From: Mucilaginibacter tolerans
GTDB taxonomy: Bacteria; Bacteroidota; Bacteroidia; Sphingobacteriales; Sphingobacteriaceae
Direction: 5' to 3'
Assembly (NCBI RefSeq): GCF_030519375.1
Contig: NZ_JAUMKB010000009.1
Span: forward strand, 62,001-126,000
DNA: 64,000 nucleotides
Shown: positions 8,766-16,770 of the stretch, in pieces
How positions within the stretch are numbered: position 1 is the stretch's first letter
How the letters are laid out: every line of letters starts with the position of its first letter
Notes under the pieces: model-generated
The model's database searches: none
Seen by the model: only the letters and a program-made list of their open reading frames with translations
Told to the model about the DNA's origin: nothing
Translations under genes and position numbers: made by a program

Positions 8766-10253
8766 TTATTTTAGAGTTAGCGTTTGCGCAGTATTATAAA
8801 GCGCCATTTCAAGGCTCTTATCCAGGTTATAAATGTCTTTATAGGTAATCACCAAACCTTCTTTCACTTCGCAGGTGAGGTAGGTAATTTTTATTGGCAC
8901 ATGTTTTTTTAGTGAGATATTCCTGGTCAGATGTGCACTGGAAGCTTTATGCAACACAGTTATTTTATTCTCATCACCGCTGAATTTCAGTACCAGCTCA
9001 GCCAGATGCTGGGCATTTTCCACCCGTATGCAGCTATGACTAAATGCTCTTTCTTCCCTTTTGAATAGCTGCTGTTCCGGCGTATCGTGTAAGTAGATAT
9101 CATAGATATTTTGAAACCTGAACACCAGATTTCCAAGTGCATTGTCGCAACCCGATGACTGGCGTGCATAATAAGATTGTATATGACGTTTCACATTCCG
9201 AAGGTTGGCCTTAGTGGGCTTTACATAATTGCCTGCCCTATCATAAATAGTAAAGTGGTTGTTATCCAGGTAAGCAGTATCCTTCAGCGCCTTTGGGAGC
9301 AATTCTTTCACAAAAATGCTTTGCGGTATCTTCCACTCAGGATAGGTAGTAAAATAAGTGATCTCACTGCTTAAAGATGGGGTCTGCGCGGTAGGTTTGC
9401 CCACCACTACCTTAAACTCATACGTAGTGTCAGGCTGTATAAATTTGAGGTTGTATGATGGAATATTTACCTGTATATAAGCGTCTTCATTTATTTCGGC
9501 CCAGCGCAGGCGCTCCATATTAATGGCAATCTTTCTCACTTCACTTTCTGGCACTTCGTAGCAATCTTCCTTGTACTGGCCTTTTAAAAGCCGCATCCTG
9601 TCCTGCATAGCGGCATATTGTTTGGATTTAGGCTGGACATTTAAAACTCCGTCCATAAAATCACTTTGCTTGAGAGCGTCTGTTAGGGCGTTTTCTGCAT
9701 GAAAAGGCAACATTAAACCAGCATCAATCTTATCGGCATAATACACAGGGTTAAGTTTGCCATAATGCAGGTTATTCATAAAGGTGATCATGGCATCGCT
9801 AAGCAGAATATCGAACTTCGCCTTCTCGTTGTTACTTATCTTGCCAGGCTCCTCCAGCATTTCATGAAGTGGTTTATATAATAATTCTTTAGGGTGATAG
9901 TCATCATGAGATAGACCATACTGTAAAACGCAATCCAGCAATAACATAGCTTCCCAGGTTTGCTTAGGATTCCTTTGCTCCTTAACCCAGGCAGCTTCCC
10001 CATTATTAGCATCATAAAAGCGCTTTACAGAAGCTGGATAATATAAACCCAATAATGCCTTTGCGTTGTTGTCATTCAGGTATTGCTGAATAAAAGCAGC
10101 AACAGAAGTGTCTTTACGAACTACATTGACAATGCTTTTAACACGTTCGTTGTTGCACGAAGCGGTGCTTTGCAGTACAGAAAAAATTGCCACGGCAGCA
10201 AGCATAAAGCCTCCTGCTTTGGTTCTTTGCATGTATTTAAAAAAGCTTTCCAT
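8766..10253 (-). CDS. L,D-transpeptidase, YkuD domain (YcbB/LdtD-like), exported
   Basis: A 495-residue protein beginning MESFFKYMQRTKAGGFML, with an N-terminal hydrophobic export segment that ends near STASCNNE and may be a lipobox. A scaffold region (about 60-270) is followed by a YkuD catalytic domain with the motifs HDTPEQQLF and SHSCIRVENA. The cysteine and arginine are the expected catalytic residues of an enzyme that makes 3-3 cross-links in peptidoglycan or attaches proteins to it. The usual S-H-G-C reads S-H-S-C here. I chose the ATG at 10253 because the frame's earlier ATG (10316) would lie beyond the Fnr-like box at 10304-10315. It is the first gene of a pair with a universal stress protein. 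Confidence 0.88.
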   Translation of the reverse strand: MESFFKYMQRTKAGGFMLAAVAIFSVLQSTASCNNERVKSIVNVVRKDTSVAAFIQQYLNDNNAKALLGLYYPASVKRFYDANNGEAAWVKEQRNPKQTWEAMLLLDCVLQYGLSHDDYHPKELLYKPLHEMLEEPGKISNNEKAKFDILLSDAMITFMNNLHYGKLNPVYYADKIDAGLMLPFHAENALTDALKQSDFMDGVLNVQPKSKQYAAMQDRMRLLKGQYKEDCYEVPESEVRKIAINMERLRWAEINEDAYIQVNIPSYNLKFIQPDTTYEFKVVVGKPTAQTPSLSSEITYFTTYPEWKIPQSIFVKELLPKALKDTAYLDNNHFTIYDRAGNYVKPTKANLRNVKRHIQSYYARQSSGCDNALGNLVFRFQNIYDIYLHDTPEQQLFKREERAFSHSCIRVENAQHLAELVLKFSGDENKITVLHKASSAHLTRNISLKKHVPIKITYLTCEVKEGLVITYKDIYNLDKSLEMALYNTAQTLTLK

Positions 10254-10303
10254 AACCTTAGTTTTATTAATGTAAAATTGGATAATGCAGTGCTTTGAAA
10301 TAA

Positions 10304-10315
10304 TGACATCGGTCA
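10304..10315 (-). promoter_or_regulatory. Fnr-like palindrome upstream of the L,D-transpeptidase/Usp pair
   Basis: TGACATCGGTCA, of TGAC-N4-GTCA form, centred about 56 nt before the ATG at 10253. It argues against translation starting at 10316, which would place the start codon at the edge of the box. Regulator not identified. Confidence 0.5.
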
Positions 10316-10412
10316 CTTATTACACTGATTTAAAACAGGATAATAAAACACTTAAAAAAAAGAAAAGCGCTCACATTCATCATGCGGCGCCTTCGACTGG
10401 TATATGGATCGA

Positions 10413-10847
10413 TTAATTGAGGTGCGTTATTTGTTCAAGATGATTACCCTGGGCGCATGCTTCCTGCACCAAATCAAAAATCTCCCGTTTCAGATCTTTA
10501 TACTGCGAAAACAGATCAGTAACCATATATTCAAGCCGTATCTGGTTGCCGGCTACAGTAGTGGCATCTTCCGGTATAACATCTTCAGCCATCAATTCGA
10601 GGTGCTTTATCTGATCACCTAACAATACTTCCAATTGATCTTTTTCCTCATCCAGTATTTTAAGGTCCTTATTGATTCTTTTTACGGTATCCTTATCGCC
10701 TGTATTTTGCAATACCGAATAATTATTTTCAAGCAATAAACGTAAAAACTTGATCTCAACCTTATAAAACTCCAGGTCTGAACTCCACTTTTTGGCGATT
10801 ACAAAGTATTGTAATGAACGGGCCGATAAACTATTCAGGGTTTCCAT
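10413..10847 (-). CDS. Hypothetical helical protein in the stress/oxidase block
   Basis: A 144-residue soluble protein starting METLNSLSARSLQYFVIAKK. I do not recognise a family. It is strongly charged, rich in Leu, Glu and Lys, and predicted by eye to be almost all helix, with coiled-coil-like stretches such as RINKDLKILDEEKDQLEVLL. No signal peptide, metal motif or catalytic signature is visible. It stands between two universal stress protein operons and has its own Fnr-like box about 78 nt before the chosen ATG. The frame is open upstream to 10907 but that start would leave only about 12 nt to the box, so 10847 is preferred. Confidence 0.72.
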   Translation of the reverse strand: METLNSLSARSLQYFVIAKKWSSDLEFYKVEIKFLRLLLENNYSVLQNTGDKDTVKRINKDLKILDEEKDQLEVLLGDQIKHLELMAEDVIPEDATTVAGNQIRLEYMVTDLFSQYKDLKREIFDLVQEACAQGNHLEQITHLN

Positions 10848-10919
10848 ATTCGTTTGTTTGTTGGGATAAATTTCGAACTTTTTTTGTTCTTGCCAGGTGA
10901 CAGGCATCAGCTCAAAAAG

Positions 10920-10931
10920 TGATTCTCGTCA
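10920..10931 (-). promoter_or_regulatory. Fnr-like palindrome upstream of the 10413-10847 gene
   Basis: TGATTCTCGTCA, TGA-N6-TCA, centred about 78 nt before the ATG at 10847, the same spacing as the ccoI box. It lies in the short gap after the stop of the next gene (10969). Confidence 0.5.
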
Positions 10932-10968
10932 CATAGGCTCAAACCCTCCGCACTTGCCTTGCAGTTTA

Positions 10969-11781
10969 TTACAAGGGGAACACTATTACGGGTATTGGTA
11001 TATTTTCCGGCATACAGGTTTTTATCGCTCTGCCAAATAGTTCTTCAAAATGAAACCGGTGATTTACCACAGCCAGCAAATCAGCTTGTAAATCATTGAT
11101 TATGACACCAATGGCAACATTCAAATTGCGTTCTTTTATATTATTGAAATAGACATTATTATAGTAGGTTTTATTAGTGATTTCGTTATCAAATAATGAC
11201 ATTGCATATTTATCATCCAGGGGTGGTAACCCTTTGGCTGAAAGATGTTCCAGTACGAGGCTAGCCCCACAATCTTTTGCAAGCTCGGTAAGAAATTTTA
11301 ATACTGTTCTCCGGCAATAGCGCATATCAACCGCATAGGCGATATTTTCAAAATTTCTCTTCTTATAGTTGTCGGGAATTAACAATAATGGACAACCAAC
11401 ATGATTTAGTATAGCCTGAATATCAACCTGGCACAAAAGTTCATGTGTAACCTGCGTTTCGATGCCCTTTACCATTAACCAGACATTTTTCCTGATCACT
11501 AATTCGCTGATTTCCTTTTCCGAGTACTGGCTTGCATCAATTTCCCACTTTGCAGGTTTAAAGTCCTCATCCGCCTCAACCAGCCCCCCCTGGGGTTCCA
11601 GGCTTGAGTCAATCGGTTGAGCATATGCTGCAATCAACTTTTCTGAAACTTTATAAGTTTCCCGTTTTACAAGATTTAAAGTAAAAATGTCAGCCTTTAC
11701 TTTTTTAGCAATGTGCAATGCGAATTCGGCTGCATTTATTGCTTCGGGGGAGTCGTCATTGAATACAAGTATTGTCCTCAT
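10969..11781 (-). CDS. Universal stress protein family, second copy
   Basis: A 270-residue soluble protein that begins MRTILVFNDDSPEAINAAEF, the usual UspA beta1-alpha1 opening with a D-D-S-P-E-A-like nucleotide loop. Two Usp-like halves are visible, with HVGCPLLLIPDNYKKRNFEN in the middle. The C-terminal half lacks a clear G-x2-G-x9-G-[ST] ATP motif, so it may be a non-ATP-binding member. It is monocistronic by spacing, with an Fnr-like box about 91 nt upstream. Exact role unknown; stress or low-oxygen survival is inferred from family and promoter. Confidence 0.85.
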   Translation of the reverse strand: MRTILVFNDDSPEAINAAEFALHIAKKVKADIFTLNLVKRETYKVSEKLIAAYAQPIDSSLEPQGGLVEADEDFKPAKWEIDASQYSEKEISELVIRKNVWLMVKGIETQVTHELLCQVDIQAILNHVGCPLLLIPDNYKKRNFENIAYAVDMRYCRRTVLKFLTELAKDCGASLVLEHLSAKGLPPLDDKYAMSLFDNEITNKTYYNNVYFNNIKERNLNVAIGVIINDLQADLLAVVNHRFHFEELFGRAIKTCMPENIPIPVIVFPL

Positions 11782-11866
11782 GGCCGGTCAATAATAAAAG
11801 GTGAAACTTTTTATAAAGCTGGCTAAATAAAATACTAATAAAAATGACGAAGGGCCCCCCACAATG

Positions 11867-11878
11867 TGATAAATATCA
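11867..11878 (-). promoter_or_regulatory. Fnr-like palindrome upstream of the second universal stress protein
   Basis: TGATAAATATCA, a perfect TGAT-N4-ATCA palindrome and the site in this window closest to the classical FNR core. It is centred about 91 nt before the ATG at 11781, in the gap downstream of the GH89 gene. Confidence 0.6.
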
Positions 11879-11911
11879 CCTTTGTTAAGACTCAACTTAG
11901 TTGCTGCTGAG

Positions 11912-14107
11912 TCAAAAGGACTTTTGTATGACTTGGTGATATTTCGAAAATAGCCGTTTGGATACCTCAACCGCATCTCCTTTTGTAACATCCGGGTAAG
12001 CATTGTTATGAGTATTCACCCATTTCCATTCCCAATCCTTCACTTGTTTATCAAAGTTAGCCGCGTCAAAATCGGTTCCGGTATCCATAGCTTTGTTCAT
12101 TTGGGCAAAGAATAACTCCCAGCGTGGTTTATAATATCCTTTTATTAAGCCCGCCCATTGGCGATTTGAATATTCGCGCAGTTCGCTTTCTTTATCGCCC
12201 CATAGGGTAATGATATCGCGTGCATTAAATTCATAAAGGTTCTTTTCCTTTTCCGTGATACCATTGGCTCTTGCCTCGTTTATCCATTTACCCAGTAGGA
12301 AGTCTTTCCGGGTATTTAACAAATCATCCATATCATCCATCAATTGCAGGAATTCAGCGCTATAATTTTTGAATTTCTCTTTGTCTTTGTCCTTATAGGC
12401 CGATGCTGTTTTTTGCTGCAGCGGACCAGCATAATTGGCCAATACCTGTCGCGTTACGTCAACCAGATCGTATTGATAACCATCGCTTTGTTTCAGGCTA
12501 TCAGCAGCACGAATCAGTAAGGCCCATGCCTTATATAATTCTTCGGGATTATAATCGAGGTGGGTCAACACACGGTCAATGGATTTTTTTAGTGTCGGCC
12601 GCGCCACTATAATTGATTCTGGCCCACCCTCGGTAAGGCCTCCGCTATAAACTGAGTTCAGTAATATATGCCAGGCCTCATATGCATTGGCATTAATATT
12701 ACCGTATCGCCTATGAGCATAATCTTTTACCCAGGCATCTGCATCAATCGGGTTGTCCCGCCATACATTTTCAAGCATCAGCGCAAATAAGGCTGGGTTT
12801 TGTTCTATTCCTTCCGGTGTAATGCCAATACCGCTGATATTTTTTGCTTCAGGATCGTGCAAAGCTACTGCCGGGTCAGCGGCGACGTGACGCATACGCC
12901 CAAAAAGACTAATATTTCCACCAAAATTCTGGAGCATGCACCATATCCAGGGTTTACCATAATAAGCGTCGGTACGGTTCCATACAGGATGTGCATCACT
13001 ATAAAGATCAAGGATAATCATTTTATCATCCGGTACTGCATTTAACAAAGCTTTGATTTGCTGCGGTTGCCAAAAAGCGTTGTTATAATGAAACATCCAA
13101 CCCTGCATAACCCAAACTGCTTTAGGGTCAGCAACAGCCATTGAGTTATATACCTTTTTGCTCATTGCATCCAGGTAGGTAGAGTCATTTGTCGGAGGCA
13201 CATTTTCATTAAAGGTATCAGCCGAATAAAGGTGGTCGGTTCCAAATTCTGCAGTCTGCGCCTCAATATATTTTTTACCGACGGTTTCAAACATCGGGTC
13301 ATCCGGGTCAAGAATGTATACATCAGGAAAGCCTGCTCTCCAGTTGGTTTTTTTAACTTTTGCCGAAGGGAACTTATCTTTAAATGAGGCCGGCACATGC
13401 CCGGTAAATGACGATAACACTGGCGTCATGCCAAACGACCGTTCGCGATCCAGTATCTTTTTTTGCAATGTTCTGTGCGCATCTATCCAATGCTGTGGCA
13501 ACGGGCCTCCCCATGCATCAATGTTTCCCATCCAGAACCAGGAAAAATAAGCCGGGCCACTAAAAAACTCATCCAATTGCTTATCAGTGAAACCCATCTT
13601 TCTATACACATCCTGCCAGATGGCTTCCTCGCCTGTTATGGCTAAGGGCATGTTGATGCCGTTCAACGCCATCCAGTCTATTTCTTTTTGCCAGCGGTCC
13701 CAATCCCACCACGACATCGAGTAATTAAACGTGCAATAATTGAGATAATTTCTGTAGCGGTAAGGTGTGGTTTTATGTATCTTCTGTTTAACAAGTGGTA
13801 AAACAGTTGGCAAATTCAGATTTGTTCCATTCCAGCCAATATCACAAAAACAGTAGTTCTTCAGGTAATAATTTAAAGCTGAGGCAACAGATAATCCGTT
13901 ATTACCACGCAAGACAATTTTGTCGCCCATGGTATCCAGCTCAAAAACGTCCTTGCCACTTTCCTGCGGAATGCCCTCAATCAAGAATGCACCGGAACGG
14001 CCCGGTATTGTTCGTTCTATGAAAGCATGCAGGGCAGCTTGGTCGATCTGGCCTTTGGCAATAAGGCCCGGTATTATACAGATGAGAATGAGCAGATATT
14101 TCTTCAT
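11912..14107 (-). CDS. GH89 alpha-N-acetylglucosaminidase (NAGLU family), exported
   Basis: A 731-residue protein with signal peptide MKKYLLILICIIPGLIAKGQ, an N-terminal alpha/beta domain (about 21-110), a TIM-barrel (about 110-450) and a helical C-terminal domain. Signatures of the human NAGLU family are plain: YLNYCTFNYSMSWWDWDRWQ, MPLAITGEEAIWQ, YSADTFNENVPP and WIWCMLQNFGGNISLFG. The family releases terminal alpha-linked GlcNAc with retention. E301 in FNENVPP matches the proposed acid/base. The nucleophile position, Glu in human LDLFAES, is Asp (D371) here in LDLYSDAHPVW. It is the last gene of a SusCD locus and follows the inositol oxygenase gene by 110 nt. Confidence 0.94.
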   Translation of the reverse strand: MKKYLLILICIIPGLIAKGQIDQAALHAFIERTIPGRSGAFLIEGIPQESGKDVFELDTMGDKIVLRGNNGLSVASALNYYLKNYCFCDIGWNGTNLNLPTVLPLVKQKIHKTTPYRYRNYLNYCTFNYSMSWWDWDRWQKEIDWMALNGINMPLAITGEEAIWQDVYRKMGFTDKQLDEFFSGPAYFSWFWMGNIDAWGGPLPQHWIDAHRTLQKKILDRERSFGMTPVLSSFTGHVPASFKDKFPSAKVKKTNWRAGFPDVYILDPDDPMFETVGKKYIEAQTAEFGTDHLYSADTFNENVPPTNDSTYLDAMSKKVYNSMAVADPKAVWVMQGWMFHYNNAFWQPQQIKALLNAVPDDKMIILDLYSDAHPVWNRTDAYYGKPWIWCMLQNFGGNISLFGRMRHVAADPAVALHDPEAKNISGIGITPEGIEQNPALFALMLENVWRDNPIDADAWVKDYAHRRYGNINANAYEAWHILLNSVYSGGLTEGGPESIIVARPTLKKSIDRVLTHLDYNPEELYKAWALLIRAADSLKQSDGYQYDLVDVTRQVLANYAGPLQQKTASAYKDKDKEKFKNYSAEFLQLMDDMDDLLNTRKDFLLGKWINEARANGITEKEKNLYEFNARDIITLWGDKESELREYSNRQWAGLIKGYYKPRWELFFAQMNKAMDTGTDFDAANFDKQVKDWEWKWVNTHNNAYPDVTKGDAVEVSKRLFSKYHQVIQKSF

Positions 14108-14153
14108 GCGGCTGAAGATAGAAGATTTAACAAAATTACGCGCTCCCCGTTAC

Positions 14154-14182
14154 GGGAATTGCCGTCAACGACGGTAATTCCC
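14154..14182 (-). repeat. Stable stem-loop between the inositol oxygenase and GH89 genes
   Basis: GGGAATTGCCGTC (14154-14166) pairs with GACGGTAATTCCC (14170-14182) around a 3-nt loop, with one G-T type mismatch. There is no run of T after it on the minus strand, so it is not a standard terminator. It could be a processing or stabilising hairpin between cistrons. Confidence 0.5.
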
Positions 14183-14216
14183 GGAGGAGACTGCAGTGCA
14201 GCTTTGCAATGATATA

Positions 14217-15083
14217 TTATAATTTAACAGTTAGGGGCAAATATTTAGCGATCAGATCCTCATAATAAGGTTTCAATTCAGACACAACCGGCGGCTTAGG
14301 ACTTTTTGAATACAAATCGTATGGATTGAATTTATCCACCCATTTAAACATTTCCTGATCATGCGCACTCAGTATATGATCATACTCATGCTCGCGGTGC
14401 TGAGAATAAAATGAATGATATCGGATCATATACAAAGCTTCTTCGGGCAGATAGTCTTTGGTAATTTGATATAAGTACTCATCATGCCCCCATGACATGT
14501 GCACATTATCCAGACCGCACTGGTGTGAATAAACGCCATATTTTGTATTAAAGCGTTCGTCGTAGGAGTCTGGGTTATCCGCAAAAAACTCGGGATAAAC
14601 GATCTTATCCGAAAACTTGCACCCTACTGGGAATGTGTCACCCACCACGTTCCATTGTGGCTCGCCAAATAAGCAAAGCACTTTTCCTAAGTCATGTATA
14701 AAACCGGTTAAAACAAACCAATCAGGATGTCCATCTGCACGGATGGCCTCAGCTGTTTGCAGTAAATGCTGTAACTGATCAAGCTGCAGGTCAGGGTCCG
14801 AGTCATCAATCAATGTATTCAGGTATTCCATTGCTGCCCACCAGGGCATCTCTTTTTTATCAAACTTTAGGAAATTGGCCTTTTTAGCCAAAACGTTATC
14901 ATAGGTTTGATACTTATGATTGAGCCTGTAAAACTCCCGTACCCCATCGATTTCAGGGCTATCATAATTCCTGAATTCTTCTTTGGTTTTTGCCGGCTTA
15001 CCGGGTTCAGGGTATCTTTTTAGCACGTCCTCGTCCCAGTCCTCCAGGGACGATAGCGGTGACATTTCGTCTTTATTTTTCAT
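14217..15083 (-). CDS. myo-Inositol oxygenase (MIOX family)
   Basis: A 288-residue cytoplasmic protein without signal peptide. It matches the eukaryote-type MIOX family along its length, with [13 protein letters not shown], the HD-type di-iron ligands in [48 protein letters not shown] and [15 protein letters not shown] splits myo-inositol with oxygen to give D-glucuronate. In transcription order it sits between SusD and the GH89 alpha-N-acetylglucosaminidase, so its substrate may come from a glycan imported by this locus. No inositol transporter or uronate isomerase gene is in the window. The family is mainly eukaryotic, with scattered bacterial members, so ancient transfer is likely. Confidence 0.95.
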   Translation of the reverse strand: MKNKDEMSPLSSLEDWDEDVLKRYPEPGKPAKTKEEFRNYDSPEIDGVREFYRLNHKYQTYDNVLAKKANFLKFDKKEMPWWAAMEYLNTLIDDSDPDLQLDQLQHLLQTAEAIRADGHPDWFVLTGFIHDLGKVLCLFGEPQWNVVGDTFPVGCKFSDKIVYPEFFADNPDSYDERFNTKYGVYSHQCGLDNVHMSWGHDEYLYQITKDYLPEEALYMIRYHSFYSQHREHEYDHILSAHDQEMFKWVDKFNPYDLYSKSPKPPVVSELKPYYEDLIAKYLPLTVKL

Positions 15084-15120
15084 AGCGATTATTACGTTGA
15101 TACTTTAGTTTAGGAAAAAT

Positions 15121-15152
15121 AATGGGCTGCCGCGCCTGGCGGCTCGCCCATT
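15121..15152 (-). terminator. Hairpin after susD, terminator or attenuator
   Basis: AATGGGC (15121-15127) pairs with GCCCATT (15146-15152), and inside it GCCGC (15129-15133) pairs with GCGGC (15139-15143). On the minus strand the hairpin is followed by ATTTTTCC. It can lower expression of inositol oxygenase and GH89 relative to susCD. Confidence 0.55.
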
Positions 15153-15186
15153 AACAACTGATCTCAAATAGAAATATATACCCATG

Positions 15187-16752
15187 TTAATAGTTCGGGT
15201 TCTGCTTAATAATCCCTTTACTTTCATCAATAATTTTTTGCGGAATAGGCATAAAATAATCTTTAGGCCTTTTAAATGTTCTGGCCGGTACTATGACTGA
15301 ACCGTTAAAAGGTGGCAAAGGCGAAGCTTTTTTCGGCTTACCTACGATAGTGTCCAGGTTGATGATCTGGTCTTTATCCCATCGCAACAGATCCTGCCAG
15401 CGCACATTTTCGCCGCCAAGTTCAACCCTCTTTTCGTGGATAAGCTGCGGCATACCTGCACCCGTAATGGCTGCCAATCCGGCTCTTTGTCTAACTGCAT
15501 TTATTTCCGCATCGCCAGCGCCAGCGCCACTCGCTCTGATCTTTGCTTCGGCGACAATCAAATAAACTTCTGCAGTTCTCAAAAGCGGTTGTTTCAGATC
15601 AAAATTCAGGTTTCCATCGCCACTTGGCATATAGGCCGTATATTTCCGGATATAGTAGCCGGTGGTTGACATACTGGGAAGCATACGGCCGGTTGATTGC
15701 CCTTCTTTTCCGGCAAACATTTGAACTGCATCTGATCCTGCAATGGTTACCAGACTGGTTTGATACGGAATTGAATCGCCTACTGCTAATACAGTAGCTT
15801 GTTTTCTGGAGTCGCCAGATTCAAATTCATCTACAAAATTCTGGGTTGGATGGTGAAAGCCCCATCCCTGCCATGGTCTTGGAGAAAAATAAATACCCAT
15901 AGGTGATTGAAGCGATCCGGAAATTTCACTGTTCTGATTCCATACAGCAAACAGTAATTCAGTACTGGTAGTTTGCTGAATGCCCGGAGTAAAGTTGTCA
16001 GTGTAGTTAGGTGCCAATGAATAATTAGCATTAGTTGTTACTGCAGTACCATATTGAATAGCCTTGGCAAAATTATCTTCGAACAAGTAAAGTTTGGCAA
16101 GTAACCCTTCGGCTGTCCCCTTGCTGACACGGCCTTTATTTGCAGAGTCGTATGTTTCAGGTAATAGCTCGACTGCCTTTAGCAGATCAGACTCTACCTG
16201 TGCACGCACCTGATCTAATGTTGATTTTGGAACATTGTAACTACCTGTTAATACATTATTTTCTAGTATCAACGGCACCTCGCCATATATCTGGCTTAAT
16301 ATGAAATAAGCATGTGCCCTCAGGAAATAAGCTTCACCCATTGACCGGTTGCGGATAGTCTGATCCATAATAGGGACCTTGGGTATGTAGATAATAGCAT
16401 TATTCGCCCTGGCAACCTGCTCATAGGCAAACGGCCAGGTATAATAAATTACCTGCAGCGACGGGTCAGCATTGAGATTGCCAACCGCCTGAAAGTCAGA
16501 GTGGTCACCTGCTACATAAATATCGTCCGACTGGTCATCGTAAGTATACAAGGCGTGTCCTACCCAGTCTTCCACATAAAGAATATTGTATATCCCCAAA
16601 ACGTTCGCAATTACGTCATTCTGGTTTCGCCAATAGGTAGCTGTGGTGTATGAAGCCGTTGGTTTTTGATCAATAGGCTTTTTTATACAGCTTGCTATAA
16701 ATACCGTGCTAAGGAATAATAGGCTTAATAATTTATATCTGATCGAATTCAT
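15187..16752 (-). CDS. SusD/RagB family outer-membrane glycan-binding lipoprotein
   Basis: A 521-residue lipoprotein with signal MNSIRYKLLSLLFLSTVFIA and lipobox cysteine (ASC), followed by the usual Lys-rich linker and the RagB/SusD helical fold: MGEAYFLRAHAYFILSQIYG in the N-terminal TPR part, LLRTAEVYLIVAEAKIRASG and MPQLIHEKRVELGGENVRW towards the C-terminus, then DYFMPIPQKIIDES near the end. It caps its partner SusC at the cell surface and binds the oligosaccharide. It starts 18 nt after the susC stop, a standard susCD pair. The glycan is not evident from sequence. Confidence 0.95.
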   Translation of the reverse strand: MNSIRYKLLSLLFLSTVFIASCIKKPIDQKPTASYTTATYWRNQNDVIANVLGIYNILYVEDWVGHALYTYDDQSDDIYVAGDHSDFQAVGNLNADPSLQVIYYTWPFAYEQVARANNAIIYIPKVPIMDQTIRNRSMGEAYFLRAHAYFILSQIYGEVPLILENNVLTGSYNVPKSTLDQVRAQVESDLLKAVELLPETYDSANKGRVSKGTAEGLLAKLYLFEDNFAKAIQYGTAVTTNANYSLAPNYTDNFTPGIQQTTSTELLFAVWNQNSEISGSLQSPMGIYFSPRPWQGWGFHHPTQNFVDEFESGDSRKQATVLAVGDSIPYQTSLVTIAGSDAVQMFAGKEGQSTGRMLPSMSTTGYYIRKYTAYMPSGDGNLNFDLKQPLLRTAEVYLIVAEAKIRASGAGAGDAEINAVRQRAGLAAITGAGMPQLIHEKRVELGGENVRWQDLLRWDKDQIINLDTIVGKPKKASPLPPFNGSVIVPARTFKRPKDYFMPIPQKIIDESKGIIKQNPNY

Positions 16753-16770
16753 ATCTGTCTTTTTAAGAAA

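Noticed and set aside
10253..10316. N-terminal extension of the L,D-transpeptidase
   Set aside because: It would place the start codon at the Fnr-like box and put a non-hydrophobic stretch before the signal segment.
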